From positions 437,913 to 501,912 of the forward strand of contig NZ_JAHYXK010000001.1 of the NCBI RefSeq assembly GCF_019443125.1: 64,000 nt of DNA, in the 5' to 3' direction. The position numbers and the translations under genes were made by a program. Positions 1 to 8,690 of the stretch are shown piece after piece. This stretch comes from Pontibacter aydingkolensis (GTDB lineage: Bacteria; Bacteroidota; Bacteroidia; Cytophagales; Hymenobacteraceae). The notes below the pieces were generated by a model. The model saw only the letters and a program-made list of their open reading frames with translations. It did no database searches and was not told the origin of the DNA. Position 1 is the first letter of the stretch. Every line of letters starts with the position of its first letter.

Positions 1-48
1 CTAAGGCAATAGCTTAAGCATGCGTAGCAACGGATGGCTCAAAATAAA

Positions 49-78
49 AAGTCACTCTGCAGTAAAGCAAAGTGACTT
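49..78 (-). terminator. Rho-independent terminator (minus strand)
   Basis: The arms AAGTCACT (49-56) and AGTGACTT (71-78) form a hairpin. Read on the minus strand it is followed by a T-rich run (the complement of 41-50). It lies about 100 bases past the stop of the Arg/Pro-rich protein gene and probably ends that transcript. Confidence 0.6.
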
Positions 79-182
79 GCTGTTAAAAATGTTTGAATCT
101 TTTGGGTGCCTCCTGTTATATGTTTACAGCAAGCATTTTCCTTAAGAGATTTCTAACGAGAGTTTTCCAGTTTTCAGATGTT

Positions 183-539
183 TTACCACTGCCATCCAGG
201 TGGCCTGCCCCTGTCGTAGTAGTCTCTTGGCGGCCTTTCCGGGTAGTCTCTCAATGGTCTGTTTCTGTCATAATCCCCACGGGGAGGTCTGTTTCTATCA
301 TTATACCATCCGGCCGGCCTATCCGTTATTCTACAGCTTGGGTACTGCGCCTCTCTCCTGCGCTCTTCTTCCATTCGGTGCTCTCTCTCTAATCTTTCTT
401 CTCTAAGCATCATATCCTGAGTAGCATCAGTAAATTGTCTTGAGAAGCCATAGCTGTTACTCATTGAATTTGAGTTCATATCACCTGTAGTATAAAATAT
501 ATCTGAAAGGTGATCTCTTCCACTTCGTCTATGCCTCAT
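183..539 (-). CDS. Small Arg/Pro/Asp-rich hypothetical protein
   Basis: This 118-residue protein is not one I recognise. It has no signal peptide or membrane segment. The first 50 residues are Ser/Asn/Met-rich, the middle (about 45-65) is a charged Glu/Arg stretch likely to be helical, and the C-terminal half is low-complexity with repeated RPPRDYYDR-like units ending in GWQW. Such a tail looks disordered and could bind nucleic acid or polyanions, which is inference. An AAAGGAG ribosome binding site stands just upstream of the ATG, unusually strong for this phylum, which supports it being a real gene. It is a single-gene unit ended by the hairpin at 49-78. Confidence 0.6.
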   Translation of the reverse strand: MRHRRSGRDHLSDIFYTTGDMNSNSMSNSYGFSRQFTDATQDMMLREERLEREHRMEEERRREAQYPSCRITDRPAGWYNDRNRPPRGDYDRNRPLRDYPERPPRDYYDRGRPPGWQW

Positions 540-675
540 CTCGTACTCCTTTCTTTATCGGTGCTGGCTTATACTAGCACGTGTTACAAATTATTAGTTA
601 TATTAATTTATACGAAAAACTACACAAAAACGGCGCATAAACATCATTTATTACATTAATCCACAAGCACTTATA

Positions 676-714
676 AAAAAGGACCTGTGCTTTAGTTAAG
701 CACAGGTCCTTTTT
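676..714. terminator. Bidirectional terminator
   Basis: A perfect 15-bp stem (676-690 with 700-714, core GGACCTGTGC/GCACAGGTCC) is bounded by A-run and T-run, so it can act on both strands. It lies just past the stop of the DEAD-box helicase gene on the minus strand. Confidence 0.85.
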
Positions 715-731
715 AAATTCCTAATGTATGA

Positions 732-1997
732 CTATTTCTTTTTCCTTGCCTTTGCTTTCGCTTTTTTGGCCTTGGCAGCCTTTGCAGCCATGTCGCCTTC
801 TTCAGCTTCCTTTATCAGGGATTTCCAGTCATACTTTGCTGCAGCACTAAAGTCGATGGTGGCTTCGTAGTCTTCGGTGTTTACCTCCAGCACTTTTATA
901 TCTTTGGTCAGATACTGTTGTATCTCGTCAAGTATGGGTTTCTCCTCGGGAGCACAAAAGCTAACGGCAATGCCTTTTTCGGTACCACGACCTGTACGGC
1001 CCACACGGTGTACATAATTCTCGGGTTGCTCCGGCAGATCGTAGTTCACAACATACTCTACATTAGGTATATCTATACCACGCGCACTCACATCCGTAGC
1101 AATAAGCAGCTTTACATCTCCCTTTTTAAACTTACGCATTACATCGAGGCGGTCTTTCTGTTCTTTGCCGCCATGTATGCTTATAGCCTGTATACCAACA
1201 CGCTCCATAGCTGCCACCACACGCTCTGCACGTACTTTAGTGCGCACAAAGGCTAGTATCTTTTTGTCAGGGTTCTCCTTTACTACACGTTCCAGGAAAA
1301 AGCGCTTATCGTCCATCCCAACGTACATCACCGAGTGGTCTACGTTTTTGGCTACCGGGTCTTTAGGCGATATCTGTATGCGTACCGGTTTATTTACCAG
1401 CGAGTAGGCCAGTTCCTTTATCTTCTCGTTAATGGTGGCCGAGAAAAACAGGGTTTGCCGTTGGCGGGGCAGTTTGGATATTAACTGTCGGATGTCGTGT
1501 ATAAAGCCTAGGTCCAGCATATGATCCGCCTCATCCAGCACCAGCACCTCAATCCTATGTAATTGTATGTACCCCTGGCTTACCAGGTCAAACAGACGGC
1601 CAGGCGTTGCTACCAGTATATCAATGCCATCTTCCAGCTTCGCGATTTGCGGGCCCTGCTCTACTCCTCCGAATACACAAAACGTTTTTACACGCGTGCC
1701 CTGCCCAATTTCGTTAAACACCTCTGTTATCTGCAGCGCCAGTTCACGCGTTGGCACCATTACCACGCACTTAATGCCATCCTGCCGGCGGCGGTTCTTA
1801 CTGAACTGCAGCCTGTCGAGCACCGGAATTGCAAATGCAGCTGTTTTACCTGTGCCTGTCTGGGCAATAGCCAATACATCCTCTCCTTTCATGATGGGAG
1901 GTATAGCTTTAAACTGAATATCGGTTGGCTTTTTGAAGCCCAGCTTGCTCAGGCTCTTTTTTATCTCGTCGGATATGCGGTAATCTTCAAATCTCAT
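732..1997 (-). CDS. DEAD-box ATP-dependent RNA helicase (RhlE-like)
   Basis: A 421-residue superfamily 2 RNA helicase that unwinds RNA duplexes with ATP, with roles in RNA decay, ribosome assembly or cold adaptation in this family. All core motifs are visible in order: an FxxxxF/Q-motif region at the N-terminus, AQTGTGKT (motif I, about residue 45), PTRELA (Ia), TPGR (Ib), DEAD (II, about residue 155), SAT (III), then in the second RecA lobe ARGIDIP (V) and HRVGRTGR (VI). The C-terminus is a Lys/Ala-rich tail, probably an RNA-binding extension. The ATG at 1997 gives the normal N-terminus. A TACCTTTG promoter element sits on the minus strand at 2050-2057. It is monocistronic. The exact paralogue type (RhlE, CshA or DeaD) cannot be fixed by reading. 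Confidence 0.93.
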   Translation of the reverse strand: MRFEDYRISDEIKKSLSKLGFKKPTDIQFKAIPPIMKGEDVLAIAQTGTGKTAAFAIPVLDRLQFSKNRRRQDGIKCVVMVPTRELALQITEVFNEIGQGTRVKTFCVFGGVEQGPQIAKLEDGIDILVATPGRLFDLVSQGYIQLHRIEVLVLDEADHMLDLGFIHDIRQLISKLPRQRQTLFFSATINEKIKELAYSLVNKPVRIQISPKDPVAKNVDHSVMYVGMDDKRFFLERVVKENPDKKILAFVRTKVRAERVVAAMERVGIQAISIHGGKEQKDRLDVMRKFKKGDVKLLIATDVSARGIDIPNVEYVVNYDLPEQPENYVHRVGRTGRGTEKGIAVSFCAPEEKPILDEIQQYLTKDIKVLEVNTEDYEATIDFSAAAKYDWKSLIKEAEEGDMAAKAAKAKKAKAKARKKK

Positions 1998-2049
1998 GAT
2001 AGCGGTATCTATACTTGGCTCTGCCTATACTTACGGTGTAACCATTGTG

Positions 2050-2057
2050 CAAAGGTA
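2050..2057 (-). promoter_or_regulatory. Promoter -7 element for the DEAD-box helicase
   Basis: TACCTTTG on the minus strand matches the Bacteroidota -7 consensus TAnnTTTG exactly. It lies about 50 bases upstream of the helicase ATG. No clear -33 TTTG was seen. Confidence 0.55.
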
Positions 2058-2191
2058 CGCCTAATTGTTGATTGTTAGGTTGCCTGCTTTTAAAGTATGA
2101 TCTGTACTTACTGCCATGCCAGGCTTATACTTTAAAACTCATTATCAGCTAAGTTGCTTAAATAAATTTAAAAGTTTAAAAACTTTTTTTG

Positions 2192-2204
2192 ATAGTATTA
2201 CTAT
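2192..2204. promoter_or_regulatory. Candidate TetR operator (ATAGTA-T-TACTAT)
   Basis: A perfect 13-bp palindrome lies about 20 bases upstream of a -7-like element and 80 bases upstream of the TetR-family gene. TetR repressors usually bind short dyads in their own promoter, so this is a plausible autoregulatory site. The assignment is inference from position. Confidence 0.35.
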
Positions 2205-2222
2205 TATACATGAAAGTTTAAA

Positions 2223-2230
2223 TATCTTTG
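2223..2230 (+). promoter_or_regulatory. Promoter -7 element of the TetR/ABC exporter operon
   Basis: TATCTTTG matches TAnnTTTG and lies 53 bases before the ATG of the TetR-family gene. A TTTG at 2188-2191 is farther upstream than the usual -33 spacing. Confidence 0.5.
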
Positions 2231-2283
2231 CACCGCTTTACTACTCAAAGTATAAGAGAATACCTGATTAAAATGAAGATAGA

Positions 2284-2973
2284 ATGGCTACCAACGTACA
2301 TATCAGCCTGAAGCACCATTCGTACCTGCGAGAGCCGGAGCAAACAGAGCTGGGCAGAAAGATCATTTCAGAAAGTATAAGACTGATTGATGAGCTTGGG
2401 TTTGAAGACTTCACCTTTAAGAAACTTGCAAACGAGATAGGCTCAACAGAGGCTTCGGTTTATCGCTACTTTGAAAATAAGCACAAATTGCTGGTTTACC
2501 TGGTATCATGGTACTGGGCATGGCTGCATTACTCTGTAAACTTCCAGACGCAGAACATAGCAGACCCGCGGAAGCGGCTGAGCCGTGCCATAGAGGTAAT
2601 TACCACAGCCGGCCAGGACGATGACCCAATGGTGGTTCATATTGATGAGCGTGTACTGCACCGTGTTATAGTAGCCGAATCATCTAAAGTATACCATACC
2701 AAAGAAGTAGACACTGAAAACAAGGCCGGCTACTTTTTAGAGATGAAGCACTTTTGCCATTACCTTGCCCTTATGGTGCTGGAAATAAACCCTTCGTTCA
2801 AATACCCGCATGCCCTGATGAGCACCGTGCTGGAGGCTGCGCACCAGCAACTGTACTATGCCAGGCACCTGCCATCACTTACCGATGTAGTAGCCAACCG
2901 GTACGAAGAGACAATATGCTTTTTGAAACAGTTGACTTTTACAGCAGTAGACAATAAGACCACTTACCATTAA
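2284..2973 (+). CDS. TetR/AcrR-family transcriptional regulator
   Basis: A 229-residue protein. The N-terminal TetR helix-turn-helix is clear at about residues 28-70: a helix containing IDELGFEDFTFKKLANE, then STEASVYRYFENKHKL, the typical recognition helix. The remaining 150 residues should form the ligand-binding and dimerisation domain and are not recognisable by motif. It is the first gene of a four-gene unit, with 11 bases to the ABC exporter, so it most likely controls this exporter and itself, probably relieved by a small molecule. The nearby palindrome at 2192-2204 is a candidate operator. An upstream ATG at 2273 is out of frame. Confidence 0.88.
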   Translation: MATNVHISLKHHSYLREPEQTELGRKIISESIRLIDELGFEDFTFKKLANEIGSTEASVYRYFENKHKLLVYLVSWYWAWLHYSVNFQTQNIADPRKRLSRAIEVITTAGQDDDPMVVHIDERVLHRVIVAESSKVYHTKEVDTENKAGYFLEMKHFCHYLALMVLEINPSFKYPHALMSTVLEAAHQQLYYARHLPSLTDVVANRYEETICFLKQLTFTAVDNKTTYH

Positions 2974-2984
2974 CCCTGAACTGC

Positions 2985-4727
2985 ATGGCTTCTACAGTCA
3001 CAGATAAAAAAAAACTAACTCCTATGCAGCGCTTCCTGGAGCTGCTGTCCATTGAGCGCCGGGAAATACTGTACATGTATGTGTATGCTGTTGCCGCCGG
3101 ATTAATAAGCTTAATGCTTCCGTTGGGCATACAAAGTATAATCGGCTTTGTATCGAGCGGGCAGATAACCGTATCGCTTGTGGTACTGATAAGCCTGATT
3201 GTACTGGCCCTGTTAATTGTAGGCGGACTGCAGGTAATGCAGCTGTGGCTGGTGGAGTTTATCCAGCAACGCCTGTTTGCCCGTACTGCTTCAGAGTTTG
3301 CGTACCGGGTGCCGCGATTCCAGCCAGAGGCCCTGCTTAAGTACTACCCCCCTGAACTGATGAACCGCTTCTTTGATGTGGTAACGCTGCAAAAAGGAGT
3401 AGCTAAAATACTGGTTGATTTCTCTACAGCTGTAATACAGATCATTTTCGGACTGATACTGCTTTCTTTTTATCACCCGTACTTTATCTTTTTCGGACTT
3501 ATACTTGTTGTCGTGCTGGTGTTTATTATATGGGCAACAGGCCAGAAAGGTGTGGAGACAAGTATAAGAGAATCTAAGTACAAGTATAAACTGGTGGCCT
3601 GGCTACAGGAGATGGCCCGCTCTCTGAGCACATTTAAGCTGGTTGGGCACACCGACCTGCCCATGGACCGCACGAACAGCTATGTAAAAAGCTACCTGGA
3701 TGTGCGCAGACAGCACTTTAAGATCCTGATGACGCAATACTATAGCTTTGTGGGCTTTAAAACCTTTATTACCGGTGGCCTGCTGGTGCTGGGTTGTATA
3801 CTGGTAGTGCAGCGTGAGATAAACATTGGCCAGTTTGTAGCCTCAGAGATCATCATCATTCTTATGATGACAGCCGTTGAGAAAATCATCATAAAGCTTG
3901 AAACAGTTTATGACGTGATGGCGAGCCTGGACAAGATCGGGCAGGTAACTGACCTCCCGCTGGAAGAAATAAAAGGCATAAAACTGGAAGACCTTCCTTT
4001 AGACGGCGGACTAAGCGTACAGGCAAAGAACCTAAAGTATAAGTTTAAGGACAGCGGGAAGGTTGCACTGGAGAACATAAACTTCACGATACAGCCTTCG
4101 GAGAGCGTATGTTTGGCAGGTTTTAACAGCTCTGGCAAAAGCACGCTTATCAGCATATTATTAGGATTACTGCCATCGTACGAAGGTAGCCTGGCTTACA
4201 ACGGCATCTCGCTTCACGACCTGCACAAGGGTAACCTGCGCAGCCTCATCGGCGACAATATTTCCAAAGAGCAGGTGTTTGACGGCTCTCTTATAGAAAA
4301 CATCACGCTTGGCCGCAACCTGCCGATGCAGGACATACTGTGGGCCATAGAAATTACCGGCCTCACACAATTTGTACATACCCTGCCAGATGGGTTACAT
4401 GCCTACCTTACTGGCGGCAGTATGCGTTTGCCAGGCAGCGTGGCTCGTAAAATAGTAATGGCACGCAGCCTTGTGCAGCGCCCCAGGTTCCTGATCATCG
4501 ATAACTATTGGGCAGGTATGGCTAAAAAAGACAAAATGGAATTCCTGCGACTACTTACAAGCCCGCAATTTAACTGGACAATGATCATCGTTTCGAATGA
4601 CAGGGACGTAATGCAACTGTGTGACCGCACGTTGCTGCTGCAGGAAGGGCACATGGTAGCCTTTGACAAGTATGAGCAAATAAAACAGCTCGATGTTTTA
4701 CAGGAGTTAACAGATGTATACCGCTAA
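2985..4727 (+). CDS. ABC exporter (fused TMD-NBD) with degenerate ATPase domain
   Basis: A 580-residue ABC exporter half-transporter: a six-helix membrane domain (about 40-310), then a nucleotide-binding domain (about 345-570). Walker A is intact (GFNSSGKST, 379-387). The other catalytic motifs are not: the Q-loop Gln is replaced (IGDNISKEQVF), the LSGGQ signature reads LPGSV (482-486), the Walker B glutamate is Asn (IID506-N507) and the H-loop His is Asn538. It may bind ATP without normal hydrolysis, work with another subunit, or have a non-transport role. The next two genes encode HlyD and TolC types, so the complex resembles a type I secretion or tripartite export system. The HlyD-type gene starts 3 bases after the stop, which suggests translational coupling. 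No substrate gene is nearby. Confidence 0.88.
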   Translation: MASTVTDKKKLTPMQRFLELLSIERREILYMYVYAVAAGLISLMLPLGIQSIIGFVSSGQITVSLVVLISLIVLALLIVGGLQVMQLWLVEFIQQRLFARTASEFAYRVPRFQPEALLKYYPPELMNRFFDVVTLQKGVAKILVDFSTAVIQIIFGLILLSFYHPYFIFFGLILVVVLVFIIWATGQKGVETSIRESKYKYKLVAWLQEMARSLSTFKLVGHTDLPMDRTNSYVKSYLDVRRQHFKILMTQYYSFVGFKTFITGGLLVLGCILVVQREINIGQFVASEIIIILMMTAVEKIIIKLETVYDVMASLDKIGQVTDLPLEEIKGIKLEDLPLDGGLSVQAKNLKYKFKDSGKVALENINFTIQPSESVCLAGFNSSGKSTLISILLGLLPSYEGSLAYNGISLHDLHKGNLRSLIGDNISKEQVFDGSLIENITLGRNLPMQDILWAIEITGLTQFVHTLPDGLHAYLTGGSMRLPGSVARKIVMARSLVQRPRFLIIDNYWAGMAKKDKMEFLRLLTSPQFNWTMIIVSNDRDVMQLCDRTLLLQEGHMVAFDKYEQIKQLDVLQELTDVYR

Positions 4728-4730
4728 AGT

Positions 4731-6113
4731 ATGGCTACTGAATTAAAAGAGTTTGATAATACAGGGCATCCGCAATTGGAGGTAATGTCTGAGGTGCAGA
4801 CGCCAAGTCTTGGCCGCTCTCTTGCCTACTGGATCGGAGGAATCTTTCTGGTTATATTGCTTTCCCTGTTCCTGCCCTGGACGCAGAACATACGCTCCGA
4901 AGGTGAACTTACAGCGCTTACACCCCAGGACAGGCCCCAGACAATTGAGGCTACTATAGCAGGCCGTATAGAGCGCTGGCATGTAATGGAAGGTGCCTTT
5001 GTAAAAAAAGGCGATACAATTGCCAGCATTTCCGAGATCAAGGAGAAATACATGGACCCTAACCTGCTTGCACGGCTGGGCGAGCAGGTAGAGGCAAAAC
5101 AGGGAGCCGTAGCAGCCAACGAGAATAAAGTAGATGCCCTGCAGGAGCAGATAACAGCACTGCGCGAAGGTTTGATATTTAGTTTGCAGAAAGCACGCAA
5201 CAAGATAGAACAGACACGACTGAAGCTCCAAAGCGACAGCATGGATGTGGTAGCCCAACGCACAGAGCTGGCAGTTGCCATATCGCAATTTGAGCGCCAG
5301 GAAAACCTGTACAAGCAAGGGCTAAAATCGCTGACGGAACTGGAGCAGCGACGCCTGAAACTACAGGAGGCACAGGCAAAGCTTGTTTCGCTCATCAACA
5401 AGTATGAAGCCACACAGGCCGAGTTACAGAATGCCCGCACAGAGCTAAACTCGCTTCAGGCTGAGTATGGCGACAAAATTGCAAAAGCAGAGGCCGAACT
5501 CAGTTCTACCCGATCTTATGTGTATGGTACCCAGGCTGATGTGGCCAAGCTGCAGAGTGAGTATAGCAGCACACAGGTGCGCAGCCAATATTACCAGATC
5601 GTAGCGCCGCAGGATGGATACCTGGTAAGAACGCTAAAAGCAGGTATCGGAGAAACCATAAAGGAGGGTGAGGCACTGGCCACTATTATGCCAGAGAACC
5701 CAAATCTGGCTGCTGAACTGTATGTCGATGCCCTTGACCTGCCACTGATAAACCGCGGGGATAAAGTTCGTGTGGAGTTTGAAGGGTGGCCGACGCTTGT
5801 GTTCTCCGGATGGCCTGACGTTAGCTTTGGTACTTTTGGTGGCAAAGTTGCCGTGATCGATAACACGGCCACAAATGGCAAATATCGAATGTTGGTAGTG
5901 CCTGATCCTGACACGGAGCCGTGGCCGGATGCTTTGCGCGTAGGTTCCGGTGTATATGGTTGGGCCATGCTTAACACTGTGCCGATCTGGTATGAGATCT
6001 GGCGCCAGCTAAACAATTTCCCACCAGATTATACCAACGGTAAGTATACCTCTGCAACAGATACAAAAGGCAAGGCAAAGAACAATATAAAAACAGAGGA
6101 GGAAGCATACTGA
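4731..6113 (+). CDS. HlyD-family periplasmic adaptor (membrane fusion protein)
   Basis: A 460-residue membrane fusion protein that would bridge the inner-membrane ABC exporter and the outer-membrane TolC-type channel. It has a short cytoplasmic N-terminus, one membrane segment (about 33-52, LAYWIGGIFLVILLSLFLPW), a first half-lipoyl region around residue 75-100 (GRIERWHVMEGAFVKKGD), a long alpha-helical hairpin rich in Gln/Glu/Ala/Leu (about 115-280), then the second lipoyl half (APQDGYLVRTLKAGIGE) and beta-barrel domains. It starts 3 bases after the ABC gene stop and its TGA overlaps the next ATG (TGATG). The size and order fit a type I secretion-like operon. Confidence 0.92.
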   Translation: MATELKEFDNTGHPQLEVMSEVQTPSLGRSLAYWIGGIFLVILLSLFLPWTQNIRSEGELTALTPQDRPQTIEATIAGRIERWHVMEGAFVKKGDTIASISEIKEKYMDPNLLARLGEQVEAKQGAVAANENKVDALQEQITALREGLIFSLQKARNKIEQTRLKLQSDSMDVVAQRTELAVAISQFERQENLYKQGLKSLTELEQRRLKLQEAQAKLVSLINKYEATQAELQNARTELNSLQAEYGDKIAKAEAELSSTRSYVYGTQADVAKLQSEYSSTQVRSQYYQIVAPQDGYLVRTLKAGIGETIKEGEALATIMPENPNLAAELYVDALDLPLINRGDKVRVEFEGWPTLVFSGWPDVSFGTFGGKVAVIDNTATNGKYRMLVVPDPDTEPWPDALRVGSGVYGWAMLNTVPIWYEIWRQLNNFPPDYTNGKYTSATDTKGKAKNNIKTEEEAY

Positions 6114-7537
6114 TGCCTAGATATTTTTTTGTGTTATGCCTGTTACTATGCTTGCCTTGGTGGATACAAGATTTGCAGGCGCAGGATTCTGTTCAGGTGC
6201 TTACACTACAGGAGTACCAGCGGATTATACTTGCAAACCATCCTGTTGCCTCGCAGGCAAGGCTGCTTACCGAACAGGCCCGCCAGGAATTGCGCATATC
6301 GCGCGGCGTTTTCGACCCGGAGATAAGCAGCAAGCTATACCGCAAAGAATTTAACGGCAAAGAGTATTATAACACCTGGGACAATACTCTGCGCGTGCCG
6401 TTGTGGTTTGGGCCTGTATTAAAAGCAGGTTATGAAAAAAACCAGGGCCAGTTTCTGAATCCGGAGAACAGCACCCCTGAAAACGGACTGAGCTATGCAG
6501 GTATCTCCATACCCCTAGGGCAAGGCTTGTTTATTGATGAACGCAGGTCTGTACTCAGGCAGGCCCAGTTGATGCAGGATATTGCTGAGGCTGAGCGTGT
6601 TAAACTGATAAATAAATTATTACTGGAGGCAACCAAAGACTATTGGGACTGGCTGTTACAGTACCGCACCATGCAACTTTTTCAGGAAGCGCTGGAGTTA
6701 GCAGATTTCAGGCTGAAAGGTGTGAACATCAGGGCCCGCGAAGGCGACCTTGCCGCTATTGATACTGTTGAGGCATTAATGGTAGTACAGGACCGGCTGG
6801 TACTACTGCAACAGGCACAGCTTAACTACAACAATAACCGCCTGCAGGTAGCTGTACACTTGTGGGGCGAAAACGGAGTACCACTGGAGCTGCAGGAGAA
6901 CACTGTGCCCACCCTGTTAGGCAGCGAACTGGCCACCCTGCAACCTGACTCAGTGGAGCAATTACTGGAGTTTGCCCGCAACAACCATCCTGAACTCCGC
7001 AAACTGGACCTGAAAGGAGACCAGCTGGCAATTGAACAGCGCTTTGCGGCTGATAAACTAAAGCCAAAGCTGAACATTGATTATAATGTACTCCAACGCG
7101 ACTTCTACCTCGGCTCCGAAGCACTGGACCAGCAACATATGGGGAATAACTATAAAATGGGTGTGAGCTTTAGTTTGCCTCTGTTTTTGAGAGAAGAACG
7201 TGGAAAGCTGCAGCTTACGAGGGCCAAGCAACAAGTAAATGCATTAGAGTTTACGCAAACTGCACGAGAAGTAGCGGCAGCCGTTCAGGCGGCCTACAAC
7301 GAATTGTTGGCGCTAGAGCAGCAAATAAGAACCCAGCAGCAGGCTGTAGCTAATGCCCTTATACTTCGCGACGGAGAAATCATACGCTTCGAAAACGGCG
7401 AAAGCTCCCTGTTCCTGATCAATTCCAGGGAAGTAAAGTACCTCGAGGCCCAGGTAAAGCTGTATGAACTGCGCACCAAGTATGCTAAAGCCAAAACATA
7501 CCTTTACTGGGCTGCAGGCGAGGTTCCGGTGGAGTGA
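6113..7537 (+). CDS. TolC-family outer membrane efflux protein
   Basis: A 474-residue outer-membrane channel component. It has a cleavable signal peptide (hydrophobic stretch to about residue 22, ending LQAQ), then two repeated outer membrane efflux units of long alpha-helices with typical Ala/Gln/Leu-rich segments and beta-strand parts such as KMGVSFSLPLFLREERG near residue 345. The start codon overlaps the HlyD stop, with an AGGAGG ribosome binding site in the preceding gene end (about 6097-6102), so it is translationally coupled. It completes the tripartite exporter. No clear T-tract terminator follows directly, but the palindrome at 7573-7592 followed by TTTTT could serve. Confidence 0.92.
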   Translation: MPRYFFVLCLLLCLPWWIQDLQAQDSVQVLTLQEYQRIILANHPVASQARLLTEQARQELRISRGVFDPEISSKLYRKEFNGKEYYNTWDNTLRVPLWFGPVLKAGYEKNQGQFLNPENSTPENGLSYAGISIPLGQGLFIDERRSVLRQAQLMQDIAEAERVKLINKLLLEATKDYWDWLLQYRTMQLFQEALELADFRLKGVNIRAREGDLAAIDTVEALMVVQDRLVLLQQAQLNYNNNRLQVAVHLWGENGVPLELQENTVPTLLGSELATLQPDSVEQLLEFARNNHPELRKLDLKGDQLAIEQRFAADKLKPKLNIDYNVLQRDFYLGSEALDQQHMGNNYKMGVSFSLPLFLREERGKLQLTRAKQQVNALEFTQTAREVAAAVQAAYNELLALEQQIRTQQQAVANALILRDGEIIRFENGESSLFLINSREVKYLEAQVKLYELRTKYAKAKTYLYWAAGEVPVE

Positions 7538-7540
7538 GTT

Positions 7541-7862
7541 CGTTATTCGTTGATCGTTGTTTGTTTTTGTAGAGACGCAATACCTTGCGTCTTTTTAATA
7601 CAAGGCAGTGCCTCCAAAAGTATAAAGTATGGCTTCGTGGAAGTATAAACTTATATTTTGCAGAAGTTGAAAGTATGATTCACGGAAGTCTGAAGACTTC
7701 CCATCATGAAAAGTCACAAGTCACCGCTTCGCTTAAGACTTGCGCCAGGAAAATAGTTTAGCCGCAACGTGTTGCATTTCTACGTTCACCATCAGCCAAA
7801 CCCATCGCCCTGTAGCCACCAAGACGCAAGGTATTGCGTCTCTACATTTCGAATAACGAAAC
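7541..7862. repeat. Intergenic REP-like inverted doublet, family A
   Basis: Two copies of the palindrome AGACGCAA-NNNN-TTGCGTCT lie at 7573-7592 and 7822-7841 in opposite orientation, each with the outer flank TGTAGAGACG, and with CGTTATTCG-type sequence at the outer edges (7541 on and 7850 on). Between them is a third palindrome, GGAAGTCT-GA-AGACTTCC (7684-7701). A third copy of family A occurs at 34218-34237. The first copy is followed by TTTTT and may end the exporter operon transcript. The rest of this 325-base gap holds no recognisable gene. Confidence 0.7.
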
Positions 7863-8690
7863 CTATCCTTTACGGCCAAACCATTGCTGCACTGTGGTAG
7901 CCAGATGAGCAAAATCGCTGCCGCCGGTGCCGTAGGTATCGTAGGCAAATTTAAAGATGATGCCGGACACAACCACCAGGAACAGCACGCGCACAAAGCC
8001 AACACCACGCTTAAGGGCTGTACGTGTGCCTAGTTGGGAACCAAGTATACTGCAAATAGCCATGGGTATAGCCACTTCATACAGCACGAATCCCTTATAG
8101 GCAAAGTATAAAAGCGCCGAGAGGTTAGTAGCCACATTAACTACTTTAGATGCCGCTGAGGCAGCCAGAAAGTTAAAGCCAAACACTCCGATAAAGATAA
8201 AGATTAGAAAGCTGCCGGTTCCAGGGCCAAAGAAGCCGTCATAGAATCCAATAGAGGCACCAATCAGCAACCCGTATAGCCGTTCTTTAGACTCTGTAAG
8301 CTTTGGGGCATGCAGTGAGCCGAAGTCTTTTTTGATAAAAGTATACACCGCCACCAGCACCAGCAGCACAAGTATAAGCGGCTTCATCAAACTGGCATCT
8401 ATGTGAGCAAGTGCCCTGGCTCCCAGAAAAGAGAACACAAAAGCCGCACCAGCGGCCGGAAGTATAGCCCAGTAGTTTATCTTAACTGTTCGCACATACC
8501 GCACCATGGCCGCAGTAGTGCCTGCAATGCCGGCAAATTTACCCGTGCCAAATGCAACCGGCAATGGCACTCCGGGCAAAAACACCAGCAGGGCCGGCAA
8601 CTGAATCAGGCCCCCACCACCTACTATCGAATCAATGAACCCGGCCAGAAAAGCGAAAAAGCACAGGTAAAGTATAATTTCTATTTCCAC
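7863..8690 (-). CDS. TSUP-family (TauE/SafE, YfcA-like) membrane permease
   Basis: A membrane protein of the sulfite-exporter/TSUP family. The repeated hallmark is visible: FLAGFIDSIVGGGGLIQLPAL near the N-terminus and GFYDGFFGPGTGSF in the second half, with about eight hydrophobic segments. Family members move sulfur-containing or organic anions; the substrate here is unknown. I chose the GTG at 8690 because it begins right before the family's usual first helix. An in-frame TTG at 8735 would add 15 residues, and no good ribosome binding site supports either. It is a single gene, divergent from the lipase gene. Confidence 0.85.
   Translation of the reverse strand: MEIEIILYLCFFAFLAGFIDSIVGGGGLIQLPALLVFLPGVPLPVAFGTGKFAGIAGTTAAMVRYVRTVKINYWAILPAAGAAFVFSFLGARALAHIDASLMKPLILVLLVLVAVYTFIKKDFGSLHAPKLTESKERLYGLLIGASIGFYDGFFGPGTGSFLIFIFIGVFGFNFLAASAASKVVNVATNLSALLYFAYKGFVLYEVAIPMAICSILGSQLGTRTALKRGVGFVRVLFLVVVSGIIFKFAYDTYGTGGSDFAHLATTVQQWFGRKG

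Noticed and set aside
4743..5440. Two overlapping minus-strand frames inside the HlyD gene
   Set aside because: The HlyD coding frame is clear and conserved; these are Cys/Ser-rich shadow frames from the coiled-coil region.
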